Assembly (NCBI GenBank): GCA_910577275.1
Contig: CAJTMW010000011.1
Location: 1-64,000 of the forward strand
Source: an uncultured Lachnospiraceae bacterium
Lineage (GTDB): Bacteria > Bacillota > Clostridia > Lachnospirales > Lachnospiraceae
Reading direction: 5' to 3'
DNA length: 64,000 bases
In this document: positions 33,924-42,621 of the stretch, one piece after another
How the letters are laid out: each line of letters begins with the position of its first letter
Numbering within the stretch: the stretch's first letter is position 1
Position numbers and translations under genes: made by a program
Notes under the pieces: generated by a model
What the model saw: only the letters and a program-made list of their open reading frames with translations
Databases searched by the model: none
What the model was told of the DNA's origin: nothing

Positions 33924-35213
33924 ATGAAAAAGGAATACTTAAAATATATTCTCCCCTCAACCTTATCTTTTTTACTGACGGGAATCTACTCTATTGTGGA
34001 TGGTATTTTTGTAGGCAGGGCCATGGGCGATGCTGGTCTTGCCGCCATTAATATTGCATGGCCTCTTGTGGCTCTCATTATTTCCCTTGGAACCGGCATC
34101 GGAATGGGCGCCGCCGTTGTAATGTCCTTAAACAGAGGGGCGGGCGACGAAAAGAAAGCGGCAAGGGCGGAGGGCAACGCCTTTTTTCTGCTTCTTACCG
34201 GCTCGCTTCTGCTGATAATCCTTCTCTTTTTGTTTTCTCCCCTGCTACTTGAGCTTCTCGGCGCAGAAGGAGAGCTTCTTCCTCTTGCCGTCACTTATGT
34301 GCGCTATATCCTTTTAGGCGGCGTCATTCAGGTGTTTGCCACCGGCATGGTTCCGATAATGCGCAATCACGGCGCGTCCTTTTACGCCATGTGCGCTATG
34401 GCGTCGGGTTGCTTTGCCAATATTTTTCTTGATTACTATTTTGTGATAGCTTTGCGCTTAGGACTGGCCGGGGCCGCTCTTGCCACCGTCTTGGGACAGG
34501 CTCTCACATTGATTTTGTGTATCGCCTTTTTTATAAGGAAGAAAAACCGTGTTGCCTTTTCGGATATGCGTCCTGATAAATCCGTGATTCCCCCCATTTT
34601 ACAGGTGGCGGTATCCCCCTTCGGGCTGACCTATCTGCCCTCCGTCACCATCATTTTCATGAATCTGCAGTCTATGAACTACGGGGGAGAGGAGGCTGTC
34701 AGCGCCTATGCGGTTCTTGCCTATATTATCTCCTTTATGGAGCTTCTGGTTCAGGGAATCGGTGACGGCAGTCAGCCGCTTTTATCCTTAAGCCGCGGAA
34801 AAGGAGATGAAAAATCGCTGAAAACCTATGCCCGGTGGACGTTTTTACTGGGGATAAGCGTCGGCGTTCTCGGAGCCGCCCTTTTTATCCTGTCAGGAAA
34901 TCTGTTGCCGGAATTTTACGGAACCTCCCCGGAGGCGGGCGCTTATATTATAAAGGCCACCCCTGCTTTTGCGCTGGTTACCGCCCTTTACGGACTGACG
35001 AAACCGGCGGTTTCCTATTTTTACGCCACCCGGCGCACAACCCGCTCCAATATCCTGGTGTATGGCGAAATCGTACTGACCCTCATTCTTATCGTGGCGC
35101 TGCCCCTGTTTTTGGGGCTTGACGGGGTCTGGTATACGATTCCCGCCGTGCAGGTGATACTCGGCGTTCTCTGCGTTGTTTTCCTGAAAATGCCGGATAA
35201 AAGGCGGGATTAA
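33924..35213 (+). CDS. MATE family efflux transporter
   Basis: 429 residues, start with GGAGG. About 12 membrane spans in two MatE repeats (SIVDGIFVGRAMGDAGLAAI in the first, VTIIFMNLQSMNYGGEEAVS opening the second). It exports cationic compounds in exchange for Na+ or H+. It lies behind a strong promoter and 10 bp before a second MATE reading frame, so the two are likely co-expressed and may act separately or together. Substrate unknown. Confidence 0.88.
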   Translation: MKKEYLKYILPSTLSFLLTGIYSIVDGIFVGRAMGDAGLAAINIAWPLVALIISLGTGIGMGAAVVMSLNRGAGDEKKAARAEGNAFFLLLTGSLLLIILLFLFSPLLLELLGAEGELLPLAVTYVRYILLGGVIQVFATGMVPIMRNHGASFYAMCAMASGCFANIFLDYYFVIALRLGLAGAALATVLGQALTLILCIAFFIRKKNRVAFSDMRPDKSVIPPILQVAVSPFGLTYLPSVTIIFMNLQSMNYGGEEAVSAYAVLAYIISFMELLVQGIGDGSQPLLSLSRGKGDEKSLKTYARWTFLLGISVGVLGAALFILSGNLLPEFYGTSPEAGAYIIKATPAFALVTALYGLTKPAVSYFYATRRTTRSNILVYGEIVLTLILIVALPLFLGLDGVWYTIPAVQVILGVLCVVFLKMPDKRRD

Positions 35214-35315
35214 AGCCCAGGCATGAACCAGACGGCGGCGAATCAGACATTTGTTGACGAAAGAGCCGGGAACCAATATAATAGTACCAGCATGAATACA
35301 AGGGAGAATTCTAAA

Positions 35316-36686
35316 ATGGGAAAACTAATTGCCAGATGGAAAAACGACAGATTCTACAGCCAGATTGTAAAGCTGCTGCTGCCAATCGTCTTTCAAAATC
35401 TATTAAGCGCCGCCGTGAGCTCGGCCGACGTGGTAATGCTTAATTATGTGGGACAGTCGTCCATATCGGCGGTTTCACTGGCCGCCCAGTACGCCAGCGT
35501 ACTGTTTATGGTCTATTATGGTCTGGGTACGGGAGCTACTATCCTCTGCGCCCAGTATTACGGAAAAGGCGATTTACGGGCAATTGAAATCGTTGAGGGA
35601 ATCGCCCTGCGCTTTTCCATTTCCATCTCTATTCTGGCCGCCGGTTTTGCCATGTTTGCCCCCGGCCTTATGATGAAGCTCTTTACCAATGACCCGGAGC
35701 TGATTGCAATCGGCGCATCCTATTTGCGTCTTGTCAGCGTCAGCTATCTTTGCTGGGGAATCACGGAGGTTTATCTCTCGGTACTACGCAGCGTGGGCAG
35801 AGTCGTCATCAGCACGGCCTTAAACACTCTTGCTTTTACCTTAAATATTCTCTTAAACGCCGTGTTTATTTTCGGCCTTTTCGGCGCGCCGAAGCTGGGC
35901 GCGGCAGGCGTCGCCCTTGCCACCTCTCTTTCCAGAGTAATCGAGCTGATTTGCTGCTTTATCGTGTCGGCGAAAAGCAGGGATATCAAGTTAAAGCTTT
36001 CCACTCTCTTTGTGAGAAATAAGCTTTTGTTTGCCGATTTTATCAGGCTTTCCCTGCCGGCTCTTGGAAATGATATCGCCTGGGGCGTTGCCTTTTCCAT
36101 GTATTCCGTGATTATCGGCCATTTAGGCTCGGACGCCGTCGCCGCCAATTCCTTTGTTATCGTGGTGCGCAACTTCGGTACGGTTCTGTGCTTTGGCATC
36201 GCCAGCGCCGGCGGCATTTTACTTGGGAATATTATCGGGGAAAACAGACTGGAGGACGCAAGGCAGGACGCAAGAAAGCTGATGAAGCTCACCGTTTTAA
36301 GCGGCGCTTTCGGAGGGCTGCTTATCCTTGCCATAACGCCTTTCGTGCTTATGTACGCCGACCTTACGGATACCGCCATGCATTACCTGAAATATATGCT
36401 TTTAATCAATACATATTATGTGATGGGCGCCGCCGTAAACACCACCCTGATTGCGGGCGTGTTCCGCGCCGGAGGGGATTCCCGGTTCGGCTTTATCTGC
36501 GACGTGATTGACATGTGGGTTTATGCCGTCCCCTTAGGATTCCTTGCGGCTTTCGTGTTTAAGCTTCCGGTTATGTGGGTTTATTTCCTTCTGTGTACCG
36601 ACGAATTCGTCAAGTGGCCCTGGGTTATCCGTCATTACAGAAGCGATAAATGGCTCCACAATATCACAAGGGACAATATCGAGTAA
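35316..36686 (+). CDS. MATE family efflux transporter
   Basis: 456 residues from the ATG at 35316 (AAGGGAG nine bases upstream); earlier in-frame ATGs lack a site. About 12 spans. FQNLLSAAVSSADVVMLNYV and GTGATILCAQYYGKGDL open the first repeat, and ITEVYLSVLRSVGRV and GAAVNTTLIAGVFRAGGDS are typical MATE signatures. Only about 100 bp from the first MATE gene but clearly a different subfamily, so not a recent duplication. The 126 bp after its stop contain no gene. Confidence 0.88.
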   Translation: MGKLIARWKNDRFYSQIVKLLLPIVFQNLLSAAVSSADVVMLNYVGQSSISAVSLAAQYASVLFMVYYGLGTGATILCAQYYGKGDLRAIEIVEGIALRFSISISILAAGFAMFAPGLMMKLFTNDPELIAIGASYLRLVSVSYLCWGITEVYLSVLRSVGRVVISTALNTLAFTLNILLNAVFIFGLFGAPKLGAAGVALATSLSRVIELICCFIVSAKSRDIKLKLSTLFVRNKLLFADFIRLSLPALGNDIAWGVAFSMYSVIIGHLGSDAVAANSFVIVVRNFGTVLCFGIASAGGILLGNIIGENRLEDARQDARKLMKLTVLSGAFGGLLILAITPFVLMYADLTDTAMHYLKYMLLINTYYVMGAAVNTTLIAGVFRAGGDSRFGFICDVIDMWVYAVPLGFLAAFVFKLPVMWVYFLLCTDEFVKWPWVIRHYRSDKWLHNITRDNIE

Positions 36687-36812
36687 CTATGAGTAATACG
36701 GGATTATCTATGAGGAAGCTTTTCATTCCGCGGACAGCGGAGAAATAATCAGCGTCAGGAAGCCGTAAAATTTCCCCACGGAAGGCGACGTGCAGACCGG
36801 CTATGACAGGCG

Positions 36813-37832
36813 TCACGGCTGCAGCTTCACGCTGATTTCTCCGTTGGAGAGGTATTCCGTCGTTCCGTCGTCATAACGCACGTGGAGATGGCATTCTTCA
36901 TTGATTCCAAGAACAAACCCATACTCCCTGTCCGCCCCGCCGGCATCCGCCTGCCGGTCCGGTGCTCCCTCGGGTGTGACAATACGGACTCTTTTTCCAA
37001 TGACAAAGCAGCGCTTTCTATACTCATCCAGATAATTTCTGGCAGGAAACGCCTTATAATACTCCATGAAATTCGTAAGGAACTCCACCGCCACCTGATT
37101 GCGGAGGTTTTCACCCGGCCCGCGCCCCTGAAATACGGCTCCGGCAATATTTCTTATTTCCTCCGGGAAACCGCCTTCCGGCTCATACATGTTGATGCCG
37201 ATTCCCACAATCACGTATTCCAGCTTTCCTTCCTCCAAAGAAGCCGAGCCTTCCGTGAGAATTCCCGATATCTTAAGGCCGCGCAGGAAGACATCGTTCA
37301 CCCATTTAATCATTGCCGGCTCCCCCGACACCTTTTCCACAGCCTTTGCTGCGGCCACCGCCGTCAGCGTGGTCAGCATCGCGGCTTCCTTTGGCCCTGC
37401 GTCGGGATGAAGAAGGAGGCTTAAGTAAAGTCCCGTCCCCTCCGGGGAATAAAAGGAGTGCCCCCGGCGTCCTCTGCCCGCGCTCTGCTGCCGGGCAAGA
37501 AGAACCATATCCCGCTTCTCCCCGTCCACCACATAACGCTTTAATTCATTGTTGGTGGAATCCACCATCTTTTCCACACGGACATAAAGCGGGATATTTC
37601 TTTCCTTAAGCTTCTGCTCAATAAACGCCGCGGAGAGCGCGTCGGTTGCTTTCTGCAGCACATAACCCCTGTTATTTACCGCTTCTATGTCATAGCCGTC
37701 TTTTTGCAACGCTTTAACAGCCTTCCACACCCCCGCTCTGGATATGGAAAGCTGCTGTGCAATTTCCTGTCCCGAGAAGAATTCCCCCCGGTGATTTTCC
37801 AATAATAACAATACCTGTTCTCTGATTGTCAT
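36813..37832 (-). CDS. birA: Bifunctional biotin-protein ligase / biotin operon repressor
   Basis: 339 residues from the ATG at 37832. Its start overlaps the previous stop (ATGA), which fixes the start. An N-terminal winged helix (about 1-65; EIAQQLSISRAGVWKAVKAL) is followed by the ligase domain with the biotinyl-AMP loop QQSAGRGRRGHSFYSP, the MIKWVNDVFLRGLKISGIL segment and a C-terminal SH3-like cap. It biotinylates carboxylase/decarboxylase carriers and represses biotin genes. An insert near GAPDRQADAGGADREYG in the cap is longer than usual. Confidence 0.93.
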   Translation of the reverse strand: MTIREQVLLLLENHRGEFFSGQEIAQQLSISRAGVWKAVKALQKDGYDIEAVNNRGYVLQKATDALSAAFIEQKLKERNIPLYVRVEKMVDSTNNELKRYVVDGEKRDMVLLARQQSAGRGRRGHSFYSPEGTGLYLSLLLHPDAGPKEAAMLTTLTAVAAAKAVEKVSGEPAMIKWVNDVFLRGLKISGILTEGSASLEEGKLEYVIVGIGINMYEPEGGFPEEIRNIAGAVFQGRGPGENLRNQVAVEFLTNFMEYYKAFPARNYLDEYRKRCFVIGKRVRIVTPEGAPDRQADAGGADREYGFVLGINEECHLHVRYDDGTTEYLSNGEISVKLQP

Positions 37833-38278
37833 GACCCTAATAACATTTCCTCTATAATTTCGGAAGCGTCCGCCACCAGCCTGCTGCACGGCCTTGACTC
37901 ATAATACTCCTTTGTCCTGGCGGAAGGCTTTGCGCTCTCCTCCATCCCTTCAATGCCAAGCAGCTCCCGGCAGATAATGGAGTGGTTTTTCTCCTTAAAT
38001 TTCTCCGCCAGCTTTCTGGTAAGGACATAAATCTGCTCCCGTCCCGCTTCATTTTCCGGGTCGGTGTTCCCTTCCTTTAATCCCGCAAGCAGTGCCATTG
38101 CCGATACCACTCCGCAAATCTCCCGCATCCGTCCCACTCCGCCGCCCATGGGGCTCGACAGCTTTAGCGCCGTTTCCCTGTCCATCCCGAATAAATCGGC
38201 GTAAGTGACAAATACGGCCTGGGCACAGGTGTACCCCGACTCAAAGATTGCAACGGCCTGCGTTACCCGGCTTTCCAT
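37829..38278 (-). CDS. C_GCAxxG_C_C family protein
   Basis: 149 residues from the ATG at 38278. Redox/metal-binding Cys motifs: FESGYTCAQAVFVTYAD, SPMGGGVGRMREICGVVSAM, a Cys in SIICRELLGI and one in SRPCSRLVADA. The family carries a possible iron-sulfur or metal site and is often annotated as a putative redox-active protein. Start overlaps the SEC-C gene stop by one base (TGATG) and its stop overlaps the birA start, so three genes are coupled. Confidence 0.85.
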   Translation of the reverse strand: MESRVTQAVAIFESGYTCAQAVFVTYADLFGMDRETALKLSSPMGGGVGRMREICGVVSAMALLAGLKEGNTDPENEAGREQIYVLTRKLAEKFKEKNHSIICRELLGIEGMEESAKPSARTKEYYESRPCSRLVADASEIIEEMLLGS

Positions 38279-38784
38279 CAGCCTTTCTTTCCGCAGCATT
38301 TTTTGTACTTCTTGCCGCTTCCGCAGGGACAGGGGTCGTTGGGATAAATTTTATCCGGCTTCACAATCGTGGTGGAGGATTTCTGCTCTCTGTACAGCTC
38401 CTTACGCCTGTCCTCGTCAAAAATCGCTTCCCACTCCGGCAGCTCGTACAGCCAGTCCGCGCCGGCGGCCACCATATTTTTATACAAAAGCTCCTTGTCA
38501 AAGCCAAGGCTTACCTGAGTATCCTCCTCCATCTCCTCGATGGGGTTGGCTTCCTTTAAGCTGTCGTTAATCCCGTCCAGAAATCCTACCATGCTCATAA
38601 GGTCGATTTCATATTTGTCCGCAAGCTCCTTCACCGTGCCTTTTACTTTCTCGTCGGGGTTTTTAAGGAGCTGTGCGTATATCTCCTTTTCCATCTGGAA
38701 ATACTCGTCCCAGAATCTTCTTAAATCTCCCTTGTTGGCTGTTTCCGAATAAGCCATATCACGCCATTTTTTTAATAACGCCAT
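38278..38784 (-). CDS. SEC-C motif protein
   Basis: 168 residues. A helical N-terminal domain (residues 1-140; FWDEYFQMEKEIYAQLLKN and so on) ends in a SEC-C zinc-binding motif, NDPCPCGSGKKYKKCCGKKG, with the Cys-x-Cys and Cys-Cys ligands. The same motif occurs at the SecA C-terminus. The protein probably binds zinc and a nucleic-acid or ribosomal partner; YecA-like relatives bind ribosomes. First of the three-gene SEC-C, C_GCAxxG_C_C, birA operon. Confidence 0.8.
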   Translation of the reverse strand: MALLKKWRDMAYSETANKGDLRRFWDEYFQMEKEIYAQLLKNPDEKVKGTVKELADKYEIDLMSMVGFLDGINDSLKEANPIEEMEEDTQVSLGFDKELLYKNMVAAGADWLYELPEWEAIFDEDRRKELYREQKSSTTIVKPDKIYPNDPCPCGSGKKYKKCCGKKG

Positions 38785-39068
38785 AATAAACCTTTCCTCC
38801 TCATTTGCTTCAAGCTTTCTGATTGCGGGCAGCGCCCGCCTTACTTTTCTTTACATATTATACCCTATAATTGTAAAAAAGCAAATTTTTTCATTTTCGG
38901 TGTATATCGGCGGATTTCCGGGCAATAATAGTATTAAGTCAATGGAACCCCCTCCTTTGATGACGTGGAAACCGGATACGGGAAGCCACGGGTACTACAG
39001 ATAAATTAAATACTTATCCTCCCCTTGGGGAGGTGTATCTTCCCCCTGGGGAGGTATTCCTCCCCTAT

Positions 39069-39111
39069 AAAAGCCTCCGGGACTGCAATGGTGCGGTTTC
39101 GGGGGCTTTTT
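39069..39111 (+). terminator. Strong rho-independent terminator without an upstream gene
   Basis: aaaagcctccg (39069-39079) and cgggggctttt (39100-39110) form an 11-bp stem with one T-G pair, with a T run at the end. The gene to its left is transcribed away from it, so some other rightward transcript must end here. Confidence 0.65.
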
Positions 39112-39166
39112 ACATACAGAAAAGTCAATTTTCGGATTCCCGTGAGAGTATGTTGAGCCGGAAAGG

Positions 39167-39195
39167 ATGACAGCGGCCAGAATATCTGCTATAAT
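39167..39195 (+). promoter_or_regulatory. mscL promoter
   Basis: ATGACA (39167-39172), 17-bp spacer, TATAAT (39190-39195), 44 bp before the mscL start. Confidence 0.6.
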
Positions 39196-39238
39196 TTAGG
39201 GACAAATTGAACAATATTAAAGAAAAGAGGACGTTGAA

Positions 39239-39700
39239 ATGAAAAAGTTTTTGGGAGAATTTAAAACATTTGCTTTAAAGGGAAATATGATAGACCTGGC
39301 TGTAGGTATGATAATAGGGAGCGCCTTTACCGGCATTGTGGGCTCACTGGTCAACGACATTTTTATGCCTCTGCTCAGCGTCTTCACCGGCAAAATCGAC
39401 TTTAACAATCTGATGATTGTCCTGGGAAGCGGCGATAATGCCGCCACAATTAATTACGGTACGTTTTTGACTCAGGTTGTCAACTTTCTTGTTGTCAGCT
39501 TTGTCATTTTCCTTCTGGTACGTCAGATTAACAAGCTTCAGCGTCTCCATGCAAAAGAAGAAGTGAAGGAGGAGACTGAAAAAGAATGTCCTTTCTGTAA
39601 AACCAGAATTTCCATTCATGCCACACGCTGCCCCTACTGTACGTCTGTTCTGGAAGGCGCCGGCGAGGTTTTGCCGGATATGAAAGAGGGGGTATTGTAA
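39239..39700 (+). CDS. mscL: Large-conductance mechanosensitive channel MscL with zinc-ribbon tail
   Basis: 153 residues, GAGG upstream. FKTFALKGNMIDLAVGMIIG is the MscL N-terminal helix and pore segment; the second span is near residues 76-95 (LTQVVNFLVVSFVIFLLV). Instead of a plain helical C-terminus it ends with a Cys4 zinc-ribbon (C117PFC, C131PYC). The tension-gated channel releases solutes on osmotic downshift. The ribbon sits where E. coli MscL has its cytoplasmic helical bundle, and could stabilise the pentamer. Confidence 0.93.
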   Translation: MKKFLGEFKTFALKGNMIDLAVGMIIGSAFTGIVGSLVNDIFMPLLSVFTGKIDFNNLMIVLGSGDNAATINYGTFLTQVVNFLVVSFVIFLLVRQINKLQRLHAKEEVKEETEKECPFCKTRISIHATRCPYCTSVLEGAGEVLPDMKEGVL

Positions 39701-39830
39701 GACGTCCGGGCATATTACAGCCCCGGCGTCATTGATGGCAGTAAGCTGGAGGCGTAACGGAGAAAACTCTGCGAGTGAAAAACAGTATTCAGTCGAGTCT
39801 CTTTTGGGAACCCAACACAAGCGTACCGTC

Positions 39831-41444
39831 TTACCCCGTATACTTCTCTATTACCTTCTCCAGCTTTTCAGGGTACTTTTCCGCCCATTCCTCATACAGC
39901 ATCCCTTCCTTTTCCACCATTCTTCCCAGCTCCGCCAGAAATTCGGGAATGTCTCTTGCCAGAATCGACTTTCCCATATCCGCAAGAACCTCCTTTCCCT
40001 GAACAGGACAGCCTCCGGTAAAAACGGCAAAAGCAGGTCTTGGCCCTTCCGGCGTCTGACGGATGCCTCCGCGGAAGCCAATCCTTCCAATCTGATGCGT
40101 ACCGCAGGAGGAAGGACAGCCGGAAATGTGTATTTTAGGAAGGACGCCGTCGGCAAAGTCTTCTCTGCGGACCCTTTCAATACAGGCATTTAGTAATGCC
40201 TGGGAATCGCCGATGCCAACCTGACAGACGGAAGCCCCGATACAGGCTACGGAGGTCTCGAAAAGAGTCCGGGCGCTGTCTTTTGTGGCGGAGAGGATTT
40301 CCTCCGCTTCTGCAGCATTGCAGTTTACCACATAAAGCCCTTCTTTGGGAGTCAGCCGAATCTCCACATCTTCCATGGGTTTAATCAGATGATAAAGCCG
40401 GATGACCTGAGCCGGTGTGAGCATTCCGCCCGTCGGCTGATAAAACACGGCATAAAGTCCCTCCTGCTTTTGGGGAACGATGCGCTTATCGGATAAAATG
40501 CGGCTCTTTACAGGGCTTTTCTGCTTTGTGACAGGGCGCAGGGTCCCCTGGTATTCCTCTGACGCCATATATTCCGAAAGCTCCAGAGCTTCGCCGGATT
40601 GAGAGGAGGCGGCAGCTTTCCTGGCATGTGATGCAGCTATCTCTTCCAGCTTTTCCAGATAGGCTTTCCGAAAGCCCTCCGCCCCTAATTCCTCCGCCAT
40701 AAAACGGGTTCTCGACCTGGCGCGGTTTTCATAATTTCCATAAGCTACAAAGGTCTCCACCATGGCCTTGATGTAGTAAAGAATCTTATCGGGAGAAACG
40801 TCTCTTGCAACGCAGATTCCAAGAGCGGGTTTTATGCCCAGCCCTCCGGCAGCATAAACGTCAAAGGCGCCGTCTGGCCTCGCCGCAAAGCCCAGGTCGC
40901 GGAAAGTCGCGTGAGTTTCATTTTCCGGCCGGGAGGAAAAACAAACCTTCAGTTTACGGGGAAACTTCACCGCCCTGATAAAGCCCATCAGATATTCCCC
41001 CGCGATAACGGCATAGGGCATTACATCAAAATATTCCTCCTTTTGAAGGCCGGATAAGGGAGTTGCCATCACGTTCCGGGGGAAATCCCCGCCGCCGCCC
41101 CGGGAAATCATTCCCGCCTGCCAGGCTTCTTTCATCAGAGCGCATAGCTGCCCGGCTTCCAAATCGTGAAGCTGGATGGACTGACAGGTGGTCATTTTTA
41201 ACCGTTCGATTTCGTATTTATCGCAGCTCTCCGCAATAAATTTGAGCCTTTCCTTTGTAAGCCGGCCGCCTGCCATGCGAAGCCGGAGCATGTGCTTCTG
41301 GCCGCCGCGCTGCGCATAGCTTCCAAAACCGCCGGAAAATTTCTTATATTCGGCCACAGAGAGCTCTCCCTTATGAAATTGTATGGTTTTTTCCTGAAAT
41401 TCCTCAAGGTCGGGAAGAAACTCGGTGAAATAGTCTTTGGGCAT
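39831..41444 (-). CDS. Ferredoxin-type nitrite/sulfite reductase (siroheme)
   Basis: 537 residues from the ATG at 41444 (AGGAG nine bases upstream). Two ferredoxin-like half-domains and two siroheme domains are visible. The 4Fe-4S/siroheme ligands are at about 402-448: TSVACIGASVCQVG and ISGCPSSCGTH. Siroheme/anion-binding Arg residues appear in NYENRARSRTRFM. It reduces sulfite to sulfide or nitrite to ammonia with six electrons. No cysteine or nitrate assimilation gene is adjacent, so the substrate is open. It stands alone. Confidence 0.85.
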   Translation of the reverse strand: MPKDYFTEFLPDLEEFQEKTIQFHKGELSVAEYKKFSGGFGSYAQRGGQKHMLRLRMAGGRLTKERLKFIAESCDKYEIERLKMTTCQSIQLHDLEAGQLCALMKEAWQAGMISRGGGGDFPRNVMATPLSGLQKEEYFDVMPYAVIAGEYLMGFIRAVKFPRKLKVCFSSRPENETHATFRDLGFAARPDGAFDVYAAGGLGIKPALGICVARDVSPDKILYYIKAMVETFVAYGNYENRARSRTRFMAEELGAEGFRKAYLEKLEEIAASHARKAAASSQSGEALELSEYMASEEYQGTLRPVTKQKSPVKSRILSDKRIVPQKQEGLYAVFYQPTGGMLTPAQVIRLYHLIKPMEDVEIRLTPKEGLYVVNCNAAEAEEILSATKDSARTLFETSVACIGASVCQVGIGDSQALLNACIERVRREDFADGVLPKIHISGCPSSCGTHQIGRIGFRGGIRQTPEGPRPAFAVFTGGCPVQGKEVLADMGKSILARDIPEFLAELGRMVEKEGMLYEEWAEKYPEKLEKVIEKYTG

Positions 41445-41631
41445 GGTTCGTATTCTCCTTTTTGTCAGCATAAGATTCGTTTGCAAAGCGCTTGGCATCT
41501 GCTGTCCAATCCTATTATTGACAAAGAGAAGTTAAATAACACCTTTCAGAACAAAAATGCTCTCAATACCTCCGAACTATTTTGAAATGATTGATAGTAC
41601 AATGCGGCGATTCTGTCAATTCCAACAGAAT

Positions 41632-41928
41632 TTATGCTTTCTGCATTGCGCGAAGTTGAGCTAACTGATTGATTAGGTCTTTTTCATTTTCTTCTTGTGT
41701 CTTTGTAGGGTCAAAACCGTTGTATTCTGCGCAGGGAAGTCTTTCGCAATTTCCACAATGCTCCAATTTTTTGGTATTAACACAACATTGATATATTCCA
41801 CACATTTTTTCACCTGTATATTCCAGCCAAAATACTTGACCCTTAATTGTCGGACAGGATTTACAATCAGCCGGATAGTACTGACATTCAGAACATATAA
41901 CCCCACAACAGCTAATAATTTTATCCAT
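41632..41928 (-). CDS. DUF3795 Cys-rich protein
   Basis: 98 residues with at least ten Cys: ISCCGVICSECQYYPADCKS, then CPTIKG, CGIYQCCVNTKKLEHCGNCE and LPCAEYNGFDP. This is the DUF3795 pattern, a probable zinc- or iron-sulfur-binding family of unknown function. Lone gene before the accessory region. A second minus-strand frame over the same bases is a shadow. Confidence 0.8.
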   Translation of the reverse strand: MDKIISCCGVICSECQYYPADCKSCPTIKGQVFWLEYTGEKMCGIYQCCVNTKKLEHCGNCERLPCAEYNGFDPTKTQEENEKDLINQLAQLRAMQKA

Positions 41929-42159
41929 GATACTCCTTTAAAAAAACGATTTGCCAACAACACCGAAATTATATCACATAGCCGACCGGTTCTCAATGAC
42001 ACAGCATACGTTTTTGATTTCTCCTTTCCGCTGTTTCTGTCTGTTTCCTGGCGGTTCAGCTATATTTTCAGTTTATAACACCTGTGACAGACAAATATCA
42101 TATTTTCCATCTTCAAACTGGCGTGTGCGACGGAGATTGTAAACATTCAGCCAAATGTA

Positions 42160-42188
42160 TTGACAAAAAGCAAGGCGAAAAACATAAT
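42160..42188 (+). promoter_or_regulatory. Promoter upstream of the TetR remnant
   Basis: TTGACA (42160-42165), 17-bp spacer, CATAAT (42183-42188), 36 bp before the remnant reading frame. Confidence 0.6.
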
Positions 42189-42223
42189 ATAAAATAAATT
42201 ATATAAACTATGCAAACCGAAAA

Positions 42224-42619
42224 ATGCGTCCCTCTCATGAAAGTGCGGTAGCGGCATTTGAACAGGTAGGAACAGCTTTTATTCATATTGCTGTCAGTAC
42301 GCCTAACCTCTTCCGTTTCCTTTATCTTGAAGGCTATTACGGCTCACCGTCGGATAACCTTGACGCATTAATTACGGACGAGGATAATGCAGCACTAATT
42401 AAAAGAATTTCAAAGGAATTGGCTATTTCAGAGGAAAATACAAGTCGATACCTGCAAAACACCATTATTTACGCACATGGAATCGCTACCCTCGCCGCAA
42501 CAGGCGTTATCAATGCGTCCGAAAAAGAAATGATGCAATCAGTAAATCGTGCGGCTGACGCCTTTCTCGTTCAAGAGGGTGTTCCTGTCAAAAAAATACC
42601 CTGCGGGGAGGAAACCTAA
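42224..42619 (+). pseudogene. TetR-family regulator fragment lacking the DNA-binding domain
   Basis: 131 residues equal to a TetR C-terminal ligand domain: AFEQVGTAFIHIAVSTPNLF, RFLYLEGYYGS, TIIYAHGIATLAATGVINAS. The N-terminal HTH of about 60 residues is missing and there is no room for it before the promoter. A short frame starting at 42210 stops at once. Most likely a deleted regulator gene whose promoter now drives the downstream hydrolase. A functional HTH-less protein is possible but less likely. Confidence 0.65.
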
Positions 42620-42621
42620 AA

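Larger units (their letters stand above)
38785..39238. other. 454-base intergenic region with hairpins; possible small RNA
   Basis: No gene is visible. It holds a perfect palindrome CCTCCCC-TT-GGGGAGG at 39018-39033, two more copies of the tccccc/ggggagg theme up to 39065, a terminator at 39069-39111 and the mscL promoter. The structured part (about 38930-39111) could be a small RNA ending at that terminator. I see no known RNA family in it. Confidence 0.35.

Noticed and set aside
36687..36812. Possible short protein remnant after the second MATE gene
   Set aside because: Frames are protein-like for about 20 codons but have no start, no ribosome site and no recognisable family.
41673..42002. 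109-residue minus-strand frame over the DUF3795 gene
   Set aside because: Out-of-frame with the Cys-rich DUF3795 pattern, which is the real gene.
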